Positions 8,719 through 15,666 of a stretch of DNA of 60,646 nt are shown here, piece after piece. The position numbers and the translations under genes are program-made. The notes beneath the pieces were generated by a model. It saw nothing but the letters and a program-made list of their open reading frames with translations. It had not been told where the DNA came from and searched no databases. Each line of letters begins with the position of its first letter. The first letter of the stretch is position 1. The stretch covers positions 1 to 60,646 of IMG/VR virus record IMGVR_UViG_3300028025_005244. One strand, 5' to 3'. The DNA is from a virus.

Positions 8719-9066
8719 TTACTTATTCTTTGGATATCTGGTAGCAACGTGGCCTCTGCCAAGAGTATGGCCAAGACGAGATGGTTCCATATCGTTAGTT
8801 TGAGACGCTTTAAACTCACTCTTTGCGCGTGGGTTATGCTCGTTTGGGGTAAAAATAGTTCCAGTACTTCTATTGTTATCCTTGGCTGAAGGAAAAATAG
8901 AGTTTACATCTGTAACATCGCCTTCTTTAGGGTCATTGTAGGCGTTCCATGCCTCCCCGTTAATGCGGGCCCAGCCGGAGGCCTTGCCATAAGCTTCCAT
9001 AGTGGCATCGTGAGTGCGAATAGACTTAGCAACGCGTCTAGCGTCACGTTCTCTGCGGATGCCCAT
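8719..9066 (-). CDS. Tandem paralog B (RRERDA-R-VAKS family)
   Basis: 115 residues, the partner of the gene downstream. It begins MGIRRERDARRVAKSIRTHD and has AYGKASGW at about 25-32. After the conserved head it has an inserted Asn/Asp/Ser-rich segment and ends in LGRGHVATRYPKNK. Only 11 bases separate the pair. The conserved head probably binds something common to both proteins. Confidence 0.65.
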   Translation of the reverse strand: MGIRRERDARRVAKSIRTHDATMEAYGKASGWARINGEAWNAYNDPKEGDVTDVNSIFPSAKDNNRSTGTIFTPNEHNPRAKSEFKASQTNDMEPSRLGHTLGRGHVATRYPKNK

Positions 9067-9554
9067 TACTTAGCCTTCTTGTTCTTCATACGGATAGGTG
9101 TCTTTGAACGACTAGCCTTTTTGGTAATCTTGTTTTCTTTCTTTTTATCTTCAGGTTTCTTAATCTTATTCTCGACTACTTTGTAGATCTTCTTAATTTT
9201 AGGTTCGTCAAATCCCGGGCTTTTTGGCTTAGGCTTTGGCATGTCTTTACGTTCATGCTTCATAGCATCCTGCATTTGGCTTTTCTTATAATCTGATCGG
9301 CCAAGTTGAGGAGATTTAGGCGTAGAAGGCTTAGGCTTATCTTTTGGTGGCTTATTCATCCACGCTTCGTGCTTACCAAAAGTTGATGGGTCGCCTTTCA
9401 TAGGCTTACCATAGTTACTATGCTTTTCTTTGTTAGAACGTTCACTCTTGTATTCATACTCATTCTTTTTAGGCAAGCCTTTTTTATCTTTAGGCGGAAT
9501 ACCGTATTTCTTCTTGTCTGGTCCTTCGTCTGGAGACGCAACAGCTGTCTTCAT
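9066..9554 (-). CDS. Lysine/proline-rich disordered protein
   Basis: 162 residues, close to a third Lys with many Pro and few hydrophobic residues, including repeated KPKP, KKP and DKKK patterns. It would be highly positively charged and unfolded, as in DNA- or RNA-condensing or virion-internal proteins, though nothing proves this. AGG lies just upstream of its ATG at 9554. Confidence 0.6.
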   Translation of the reverse strand: MKTAVASPDEGPDKKKYGIPPKDKKGLPKKNEYEYKSERSNKEKHSNYGKPMKGDPSTFGKHEAWMNKPPKDKPKPSTPKSPQLGRSDYKKSQMQDAMKHERKDMPKPKPKSPGFDEPKIKKIYKVVENKIKKPEDKKKENKITKKASRSKTPIRMKNKKAK

Positions 9555-9597
9555 GGTATTCCTTTCAGATAAATCCTAAGTACACAGTGTAGGGGCT

Positions 9598-9774
9598 TTA
9601 ACGGCCCTTTGACATGGCTTCTTTAAGCCTTTTTTTGTGCATTATATTTCGGCACTCTGGGCATACCCCTAAAGAGCCGGTAAAGGCCACCGTAACCGGA
9701 TCCATAAGATCTCCACACTTGTGGCAGAGCCTGGAACCCTCGTAAATAGTGGGTAAGTTGTAGTTTTCGTCCAT
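9598..9774 (-). CDS. Zinc-ribbon microprotein (58 aa)
   Basis: A small gene in the gap between two larger ones. Its protein has two CxxC knuckles, C17-HK-C20 and C38-PE-C41, separated by 17 residues, followed by a basic helix (HKKRLKEAM). This is a classic small zinc ribbon. The ATG at 9774 overlaps the upstream stop as TAATG, supporting coupled translation. The knuckle spacing and coupling argue strongly for a real gene. Confidence 0.75.
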   Translation of the reverse strand: MDENYNLPTIYEGSRLCHKCGDLMDPVTVAFTGSLGVCPECRNIMHKKRLKEAMSKGR

Positions 9775-10136
9775 TACCAGAACCCTTGGCCCTGAGCATT
9801 TCTTAGCGTGCTTTCTGCGCTCGCGGTTCCATAGGTGTCTGCTCGTAATGGGAAGCCATTAGCGTCCTCATTGACATGCATAACGTCTTTAAGATTTAAC
9901 TCTCGAGATCTGTAGCCAAAGCGTGGGGGGAACAACTTAACTTGGGGTAGGTTTGGCCTAACGATTTCTTGCAGCACAGCTCCCGGAGTTGTAACTGACG
10001 CAAGAGCTCTAGAGATTAATGAATCTTGTACAGACTTGTATGGCCCTAAATAATCGTAGCGTGGCTCAACGTCATTTCTATCACCAACAATTGGCCGACC
10101 TTTAGTATGATCATAGACTCCGTCTGCTGAATTCAC
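9774..10136 (-). CDS. Hypothetical protein
   Basis: 120 residues with an N-terminal polar section and a central hydrophobic alpha/beta stretch (about 38-75). No domain is recognised. Its start overlaps the HTH gene's end by four bases and its stop overlaps the zinc-ribbon gene's start, so it is part of a coupled cluster. Confidence 0.6.
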   Translation of the reverse strand: MNSADGVYDHTKGRPIVGDRNDVEPRYDYLGPYKSVQDSLISRALASVTTPGAVLQEIVRPNLPQVKLFPPRFGYRSRELNLKDVMHVNEDANGFPLRADTYGTASAESTLRNAQGQGFW

Positions 10137-10411
10137 TCTTCACCTCGATGAATGCGATCAAGCTTAGCTAATCTTGAATCACCTGGCTTTGCTCCCATGC
10201 TTTCTAAATGAGAGCGGATTTCATTAGTATCAAAGAAATGATTGTTACGACTTCCTTGTAAACCCCTAGGGCGAGTTTGATGTGGAATTTTATCCATGTT
10301 ACGTTTTACTGTGCTTAACCCAACTTCATAGATAGCAGCTACTTGTTTAGGGTTGGTAATAATTCTGCCCGGCTCTTTAGGGGCAGCAGCTTTTTTAGTT
10401 GGACGTCCCAT
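10133..10411 (-). CDS. Helix-turn-helix DNA-binding protein
   Basis: 92 residues. After a basic tail the segment NPKQVAAIYEVGLSTVKRNM (about 21-40) has the shape of a helix-turn-helix: position-checking helix, Gly turn and recognition helix. A short beta-wing-like stretch ending in HFFDTNEIRSHL follows, as in MerR/excisionase-type small regulators. It may regulate neighbouring genes. The target is unknown. Confidence 0.6.
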   Translation of the reverse strand: MGRPTKKAAAPKEPGRIITNPKQVAAIYEVGLSTVKRNMDKIPHQTRPRGLQGSRNNHFFDTNEIRSHLESMGAKPGDSRLAKLDRIHRGEE

Positions 10412-10412
10412 G

Positions 10413-10958
10413 TTAGTTCCACTTCGGCTTTAGGTGCGAGAATTGACGGGCAATAGTTGGGTTAAACTCTCCAGGAACTGTTGCAGAGATGTTGGCTTTT
10501 CCATCATTTACTAAGTGAGGGGCTGGAGCTAAGTTAGACTTAGGGGCGTGGCGATTAACCAACATGTTAATGCCGCCGTTTATGTTAGTAGCTGTATATT
10601 TTTCTTGCTTTAATCTGCTGCTTGGAAGGAAATCTTGTGGCCAGAAATATTGGTTAGACTCAATTCTCTCACCCTTGTGAACTCCGCGTTGATAACCGCG
10701 TTGGTTTTGGCGTGCCTTTAAAGAATCCAATACGGTATCTGAAACAGAAGCCGCTCTTCCTCGATCATCACGACGAGAACGTATAGTTCCTAGGTAACCG
10801 TCTGGATACTCGGCCTCAGGGGTTCTGCCAATTCCAAGACGCAAGTAATCCATATCACTGCGAGGAATAACTGGGGTACCGCCACCGCCGGTTGTAGTGT
10901 AAGCACCTACATAACCGTTAGATCCTAGGTATTGCCAGTTTTGATGGGATTGAGGCAT
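10413..10958 (-). CDS. Hypothetical polar protein
   Basis: 181 residues, rich in Arg, Gly, Asn and Tyr, with no recognised domain. It lies just downstream of a strong minus-strand terminator, so it must have its own promoter or depend on read-through. No convincing promoter was found between the terminator and its ATG. Confidence 0.6.
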   Translation of the reverse strand: MPQSHQNWQYLGSNGYVGAYTTTGGGGTPVIPRSDMDYLRLGIGRTPEAEYPDGYLGTIRSRRDDRGRAASVSDTVLDSLKARQNQRGYQRGVHKGERIESNQYFWPQDFLPSSRLKQEKYTATNINGGINMLVNRHAPKSNLAPAPHLVNDGKANISATVPGEFNPTIARQFSHLKPKWN

Positions 10959-10970
10959 ATCGGCAGTATA

Positions 10971-11004
10971 AATGAAAATGGGGACAGAAACAGGTCTGTC
11001 CCCA
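10971..11004 (-). terminator. Rho-independent terminator after the holin-like pair
   Basis: A perfect 10-bp stem (10979-10988 with 10995-11004) with a six-base loop. Read on the minus strand it is followed by TTTTCATT. It sits directly after the stop of the 83-residue membrane protein and separates it from the small-gene run to the left. Confidence 0.75.
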
Positions 11005-11020
11005 TAATCTTTTTAATTTT

Positions 11021-11272
11021 TTACTTCTTTTTGCCCTTTTTCTGGGTGTCAGAAAGAAACTTCATAACTGTTGGCAAAGCCGCGTTAACAATACCGAACG
11101 CTGGATCTTTTGGATTCAAAGCACGGATAGCTACTGGCAGGATTGCTGCTAGGCCGGCTGCAAGCAGGGCCTTTGGATCGGTGTTACCGGTAGTCCATAG
11201 CGCAACAGCTGCGGCTAGGAATGAACGGCCATATGATGACAACATTGCTAGAATCTTTGGATCTAACTTCAT
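11021..11272 (-). CDS. Holin-like small membrane protein
   Basis: 83 residues with two hydrophobic stretches (about 12-28 and 36-52, Ala/Leu-rich) and a Lys-rich C-terminus (KKGKKK). The layout resembles r1t-type small phage holins, which form inner-membrane lesions to release endolysin, but no sequence signature proves it. It sits at the left end of the divergent lysis region, next to a second small membrane protein. Confidence 0.55.
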   Translation of the reverse strand: MKLDPKILAMLSSYGRSFLAAAVALWTTGNTDPKALLAAGLAAILPVAIRALNPKDPAFGIVNAALPTVMKFLSDTQKKGKKK

Positions 11273-11282
11273 TTATTACTCC

Positions 11283-11486
11283 TTATTTTTTCTTGTTATC
11301 AATGAGAGCTACAAAAAGCTCGTCAATACGCTTCTCAAGTCTATCGACAGAGTCACGCAAACTTGTTCCAGAATTTGGCTTAAGTTCAGTTAAATAATGT
11401 TTAACCATGTAACGAACCATTACGCCAATTGAACCAATTAACGAAACTATAGTGAGGCAAAAAGCTGCCCAGTCCTGTGCGGACAT
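11283..11486 (-). CDS. Small single-TM membrane protein
   Basis: 67 residues starting at the ATG at 11486, chosen because AGGAGA lies a few bases upstream. A longer in-frame start would lie in the promoter region. One transmembrane segment (about 6-24) is followed by a charged coiled-coil-like helix (LRDSVDRLEKRIDELF). This shape is common in phage holin partners, antiholins and sensors. It forms a two-gene unit with the holin-like protein. Confidence 0.6.
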   Translation of the reverse strand: MSAQDWAAFCLTIVSLIGSIGVMVRYMVKHYLTELKPNSGTSLRDSVDRLEKRIDELFVALIDNKKK

Positions 11487-11582
11487 ACGGTATCTCCTAA
11501 AGAACAAGTTGTAGGGGCAACTATGATACACGTAATACGTATTGTCATGGTAAAGTACAAATATAGTTAAGAAGGAGAAAAA
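11487..11582. promoter_or_regulatory. Divergent promoter region
   Basis: This is the only divergent junction in the window: the minus-strand holin-like pair starts at 11486 and the plus-strand cassette at about 11583. On the minus strand ATGACA (11543-11548), a 17-base spacer and CATAGT make a reasonable promoter. A short palindrome ATACGTAT (about 11536-11543) lies between the two transcription units and could be an operator. On the plus strand TATAGT at 11562-11567 is AT-rich, but is too close to the ribosome binding site (AAGGAG at 11572) to be a confident -10. Confidence 0.4.
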
Positions 11583-13967
11583 ATAAACCTACTGCGCCCA
11601 TTCGCAGCACTAATCCTTACACTATTCCTCTTTATATTGGGACAAAATTCAGCAAACGCAGAAGAACCTACTGTAGATACAGCTGTAGTTAGCCCTGCCT
11701 CCACAGATTCTTCTCCAAGTCCTGAATCTTCTCCCGCTCCCGCAACAGATCCTGTGACAACGAGCGAGACTTCGACTTCCACGGTTCAGACCACTGAATC
11801 CCCCCAACAAACCAACCCGCCGCAAACGCAACCAGTATTAGAAGCTCCAACTGTAACCTCCGTACAAGAAAAAATTGAGACTGCAACTATAACATTAAGT
11901 AACGCAATTTCTACCGCCAGCCCAGCACAGCAAACTGCCGCAGAAGCACCGGTAGCTGAGGCAACCACAGCAATCCAGGCCGCAGAATCAGCTACAGCTG
12001 TAGCGGTAGTAGCGGTACAGGCTGTTGATTCTCAGACAGCGGTGGTGGCTACAGCCACTACAGCCGTTGAGTCAGCAACAGCAGTCGTTGCTACAGTTAC
12101 AACATCGGTTGAATCCCAAACTGCGGTAGTGGCTACTGCAACAACTAATCTTACAAATGCTCAAACCACGCTAACTGCTCTTCAAAATACCCCGTCTGAT
12201 TCTAAAACTTACACAACTGCTGGGTATGTTGCTCCTGTTAATCCAGAGACTCAAACAGTCACAACTACAACTCTTCCCCCAATGTGGGATGCTGCTACAA
12301 AAATTCAAACGCCTTTTGACATCAAAATGGGAAATACCGTTTATGAAGGTCAGGGAACAAATAGTCAAATTTACGTAACTTCTAAAGCCACTATTACCTT
12401 TGGCACTGGTGACTTTAACTGGTGGGATTTCCCGGCAGGACCTCACATCTCCGTCTTTGCTTCTGATTTTATGAGTGCTGGTCCTGGAGCAAGCATTACT
12501 GTTACAACTACTGAGACTACATTAGCGGTTGATTGGGATTTACATAAGTTTGGTGACAATAACGGCCCTCTTACTAATGTTAACTGGACCATGACAGTAA
12601 ATCCAACAACAGGTGAGTGGACAGGCGTTGGAACTGTTGCAGGAAACACCACTAATTTGTACAACGGCCCACGTATTGGCGTTCGTGAAACTGCAGGTGC
12701 TCCAGTACAGCAAATGACTAACGTAACTAACGAAGCTTTAACTGCTCAAATTACTGAGCAAACAGCTGTTGTAGCTGATAAGACAGAGGTTAAGGCAGAA
12801 GCCGTTGCAACACTCACAACCCTTACAGCAGAGAAAACAACAGCAGAGACAGCGCTTGCAACAGCTCAGACCACACTAACAACAGAAACTGGGACATTGA
12901 CAACCCTCCAATCAACAGCTAATACAGCGGTTATTGCAGCAAATCAATTAGCAGATACTGCAACTGCTAGCGTAGCAGTAGCGGTTGCTGCTTTGCAAGT
13001 TCCAACACCTATAGTTCAACCAGTGGTCCCTGATCCCAGTCCGGCCCCAGAACCTCAACCCGTTCCTCAACCTGAACCAGTGACTCCGGAACCTGTGACT
13101 CCAAATCCCGTAGTGCCAGATCCAGAGCCTTCTCCAGAGGAACCAACCACTCCGGATACTCTCCCTGAGACTGGAGATACTGACGTTTCTGATGATGCAC
13201 CTGATTCAACAGATGACGCAACTGATGACGCACCTACTGAGCCCTCCACAGAAGAGCCAGAGCAACCCATAGAAGAGCCACAAGAACCGGTAGAGCCCGA
13301 AGAGCCAGTCGTAGAGCCCGAGGTGCCTGTTGAGGAAGTCGAACCACCCGTGGAAGAAGAACCACAACCAGAGTTACCAGAAACAGAGCCAGAAAATCCG
13401 TTAGAAGAATCATTCCCAGAGCCTACCACACCTGAAGAGGAAGTAGATGCCGCGGTAGAAGATGCCCTAGAAGACGGCGTTGTTACTGAGGCTGAAAAAG
13501 AAATAATTGTAGATGCTCTTTTAGAGTCTGTAAAGCCTGGGGAAGCGCTTACTGCTGAAGCTATTGCTGAAGCCGGCATTGAGTATAAGGACCTTCCACC
13601 GGAGACCCCTGTTGAGGTTAGAACAGATGAAAATGGAAATGAAGTTATAATTACGGCAGACGTTGCTGCGGCCCTTGTGCTATTAGAGAACCCCGCGGAA
13701 TTAATTGGTGCAATATTCAGTGATCCAGGAGAAGCCCTCCAAGCGCTAGGAAGTATAGGCGCTGATATGTCTACAGAAGAACGTGAAGAAGCACAAGAAA
13801 TGGTAGTTGCTGCTGTTATTGCAGCTGGTGCTGCCATGAATGCGGTGGGAGCTGCTGCAGGAGCTGCCGGTACAAGTACTGGTGGTTCAAGTGGCGGAGG
13901 GGGCGGAAGTTCTGGTGGCGGAGGTCCATCAGGAGACAGTAAAGGCGTTAGGAGACGTAAGCCATGA
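11583..13967 (+). CDS. Large secreted Ala/Thr-rich, Pro/Glu-rich protein with probable ATA start
   Basis: Read from ATA at 11583, five bases after AAGGAG, the protein has 794 residues and a textbook signal peptide: MNLLR, a hydrophobic core and an ANA-EE cleavage site. No ATG, GTG or well-placed TTG gives this; the TTG at 11637 would cut the signal in half. The mature protein has an Ala/Thr/Val-rich coiled-coil region, a compact Trp-rich beta domain (about 225-365), more coiled coil, a long Pro/Glu/Asp linker, a helical domain with an EF-hand-like DxxxDG-rich part, and a Gly/Ser tail ending in RRRKP. It opens the plus-strand operon. The likely location is the host surface or periplasmic space. 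Function is unknown. Confidence 0.8.
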   Translation: MNLLRPFAALILTLFLFILGQNSANAEEPTVDTAVVSPASTDSSPSPESSPAPATDPVTTSETSTSTVQTTESPQQTNPPQTQPVLEAPTVTSVQEKIETATITLSNAISTASPAQQTAAEAPVAEATTAIQAAESATAVAVVAVQAVDSQTAVVATATTAVESATAVVATVTTSVESQTAVVATATTNLTNAQTTLTALQNTPSDSKTYTTAGYVAPVNPETQTVTTTTLPPMWDAATKIQTPFDIKMGNTVYEGQGTNSQIYVTSKATITFGTGDFNWWDFPAGPHISVFASDFMSAGPGASITVTTTETTLAVDWDLHKFGDNNGPLTNVNWTMTVNPTTGEWTGVGTVAGNTTNLYNGPRIGVRETAGAPVQQMTNVTNEALTAQITEQTAVVADKTEVKAEAVATLTTLTAEKTTAETALATAQTTLTTETGTLTTLQSTANTAVIAANQLADTATASVAVAVAALQVPTPIVQPVVPDPSPAPEPQPVPQPEPVTPEPVTPNPVVPDPEPSPEEPTTPDTLPETGDTDVSDDAPDSTDDATDDAPTEPSTEEPEQPIEEPQEPVEPEEPVVEPEVPVEEVEPPVEEEPQPELPETEPENPLEESFPEPTTPEEEVDAAVEDALEDGVVTEAEKEIIVDALLESVKPGEALTAEAIAEAGIEYKDLPPETPVEVRTDENGNEVIITADVAAALVLLENPAELIGAIFSDPGEALQALGSIGADMSTEEREEAQEMVVAAVIAAGAAMNAVGAAAGAAGTSTGGSSGGGGGSSGGGGPSGDSKGVRRRKP

Positions 13968-14134
13968 GAATAATTAAAGACATGATTGACCAACTATGGA
14001 CACTTCTAGGTATGTTTATTGCTTGGGTTGTTCTAGATGGATCTGCAAAAACCGTAGTTGGATACGCAATTATCGGTACTTTATTTGCCTGGGCTGTTAC
14101 GTACCCTTTAAGAAACCCAAAGGATGAGGAATGA
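13964..14134 (+). CDS. Small two-TM membrane protein (56 aa)
   Basis: Overlaps the end of the large secreted gene (ATGA) and the start of the lipoprotein gene (ATGA), so coupling on both sides supports it. It has two hydrophobic stretches (about 11-24 and 31-47) around a short polar turn and a charged C-terminus ending in PKDEE. It lies within the plus-strand envelope/lysis cassette, and its shape suits a small holin or membrane adaptor. Confidence 0.7.
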   Translation: MRIIKDMIDQLWTLLGMFIAWVVLDGSAKTVVGYAIIGTLFAWAVTYPLRNPKDEE

Positions 14135-14361
14135 AAACATTTAAAATACTGCTGTTAGCCTCTGTATTAACGCTGTCTTTGACTAGCTGTGGCTATAGCG
14201 GGTTTTACAGATATCCGTGTCAGGACCCAAAAAACTGGGAAACTGCGGAATGTAAGCCACCTATATGCACTGCGGCTCAAATTTGTCCAGTAGACTTAGT
14301 CAAGACAGCCCCACAAGACGGAACCACAGCCACACTAGAAACGGGAACACCAAATGAGTAA
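14131..14361 (+). CDS. Secreted lipoprotein
   Basis: 76 residues. It has a type II signal peptide with basic MKTFK, a hydrophobic core and the lipobox LTSC, so Cys20 should be lipidated and the protein anchored on the outer face of the membrane. The mature part is about 57 residues with four further Cys and many Pro/Thr. Phage lipoproteins of this size often block superinfection or help lysis; the sequence alone does not tell which. It is coupled to its neighbours by short overlaps. Confidence 0.75.
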   Translation: MKTFKILLLASVLTLSLTSCGYSGFYRYPCQDPKNWETAECKPPICTAAQICPVDLVKTAPQDGTTATLETGTPNE

Positions 14362-14764
14362 AGAACGCCTTACACCAGCCGAATTAGACTCTAGATTAAA
14401 GTTTATGCTAGGCACTATTCTTGGCCTTATTCTATTTTTTACAGCTCTAGGTATTTTGTACGGACTTTTATTCGTAACCCAGCCTATTGGAGCTCAGTCA
14501 GAGAACGACAAGATGTTTTTTAACGTTCTTGGAAGCATCGCTACTTTTATTACAGGAACCCTTGCGGGTATCTTGATCGGTAACTCTGGTGCTAAAGATA
14601 TTATGGCAGCACAGCTTCAAAACAAAGAAATGGACGCTAAGAACACACAGGCGGACAAGAAGCTTGAGGCAGAAATTGACGCTACAGCTGCTCGTTTAGC
14701 AGCAAAGCCAGATGGACAAATGCCAGAAGCTCAACCTGTAGATACGGACTGGGATAAAGACTAA
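14354..14764 (+). CDS. Two-TM membrane protein with charged tail (holin candidate)
   Basis: 136 residues. Two transmembrane helices (about 18-42 and 56-78) are joined by a short polar loop and followed by a long charged, helical C-terminal tail that faces the cytoplasm if both ends are inside. It overlaps both neighbouring genes and lies two genes before the endolysin. It is a good holin candidate, but the family is not recognised. Confidence 0.6.
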   Translation: MSKERLTPAELDSRLKFMLGTILGLILFFTALGILYGLLFVTQPIGAQSENDKMFFNVLGSIATFITGTLAGILIGNSGAKDIMAAQLQNKEMDAKNTQADKKLEAEIDATAARLAAKPDGQMPEAQPVDTDWDKD

Positions 14765-15045
14765 TGCCGTTAAATCACTATACATTTAGTGTGAATAGTG
14801 CATCCCCAACTCGTATTACTCCTGAAGGTAGGGAAGCAGGATCAAGCGTAACTATTCACATTCAAAATTTTGGAGCTCACGACGTATTTATTGGCGGAGA
14901 GGGGCTAACTTCTAGCTCTTATGGAAGACATTTAAATACCGGAGAAAGCATTAGTTTTGAAAACCTTACAACAGCTGATGAAATCTATGCATTAGCTGAA
15001 GCCGGTCAAAGCACAACTGTAGCCGTAATAATTATAAAGCGTTAA
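14764..15045 (+). CDS. Small beta-rich protein, possible virion decoration
   Basis: 93 residues, almost all predicted beta strands: VTIHIQNFGAHDVFIGG, then SSYGRHLNTGESISF. This pattern is familiar from small phage decoration or fibre-tip proteins with a jelly-roll-like fold. Its place between a membrane protein and the endolysin is unusual for a structural protein, so the assignment is tentative. Confidence 0.55.
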   Translation: MPLNHYTFSVNSASPTRITPEGREAGSSVTIHIQNFGAHDVFIGGEGLTSSSYGRHLNTGESISFENLTTADEIYALAEAGQSTTVAVIIIKR

Positions 15046-15059
15046 GGAAAGGACTAATA

Positions 15060-15623
15060 ATGGCAGATCAAGGAACCGCAGCCCGACTTATTGAGGTTGC
15101 AACTGCAGAAATAGGGACTATTGAAGGACCTAAAGATAATGAAACTAAGTATGGCGCTTTTATGAAAGCTAATTTTCAACCGTGGTGTGGAAGCTTTGTT
15201 AACTGGTGCGCAAATGAGGCTGGGGTAAAGATTCCTAACACGGTCTACACTCCGGGTGGTGCGCAGGCGTTTAAGAAAGCCGGTGCGTGGATTGATGGAG
15301 ATATTGCGGATCCAGAACCGGGAGATATTGCCTATTTTGATTTCCCATCAGACGGCGTAGATCGTATTTCTCACGTAGGAATTGTAGTAAAAGATAATGA
15401 AGACGGCACCGTGTGGTGCATTGAGGGAAACACTTCTTCAAAAAAGAAGGGTAGCCAAAGAAATGGTGGGGAAACCTGCAAGCAACTTCGGGCTTTTAAA
15501 AAGAACAAAGCCGGAGTAATGATTTCTATCGTAGGTTTTGGTCGCCCTAAGTTTAAAGGTGCTGGGGCTGCACCTAAACCTGCTGCGGAAAAAGCGGAAA
15601 AGTGCCCAACTTGCGGCAAGTAA
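15060..15623 (+). CDS. CHAP-domain endolysin
   Basis: 187 residues. The CHAP cysteine peptidase/amidase signature is complete: Cys43 in PWCGSFVNWC, His105 in ISHVGIV, and Glu122/Asn124 in IEGNT. It cuts peptidoglycan peptide or amide bonds. There is no signal peptide, so release through a holin is expected. The C-terminus is a short Ala/Pro/Lys tail ending in CPTCGK, a CxxC pair that may bind zinc. No separate wall-binding domain is present. It is the last gene before the plus-strand terminator. Confidence 0.85.
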   Translation: MADQGTAARLIEVATAEIGTIEGPKDNETKYGAFMKANFQPWCGSFVNWCANEAGVKIPNTVYTPGGAQAFKKAGAWIDGDIADPEPGDIAYFDFPSDGVDRISHVGIVVKDNEDGTVWCIEGNTSSKKKGSQRNGGETCKQLRAFKKNKAGVMISIVGFGRPKFKGAGAAPKPAAEKAEKCPTCGK

Positions 15624-15636
15624 TTATAAAATAAAT

Positions 15637-15665
15637 AACCCCCGGCTAATAACCGGGGGTTTTTT
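15637..15665 (+). terminator. Strong terminator between convergent operons
   Basis: A 9-bp stem, AACCCCCGG (15637-15645) with CCGGGGGTT, has a seven-base loop CTAATAA and runs straight into TTTTTT (15660-15665). It ends the plus-strand lysis cassette 14 bases after the endolysin stop. Read on the minus strand it may also stop the replication operon that ends at 15667. Confidence 0.9.
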
Positions 15666-15666
15666 A

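Noticed and set aside
11562-11567. TATAGT as a -10 for the plus-strand cassette
   Set aside because: It lies only five bases before the SD and the -35 candidates have wrong spacing (14 bases for TTGTCA).
13067-13993. A 308-codon minus-strand open frame opposite the large secreted gene
   Set aside because: It is Ser/Gly/Pro low-complexity, exactly what the complement of the Pro/Glu/Ala-rich codons gives, has no RBS, and runs against a gene with a signal peptide and coupled neighbours.
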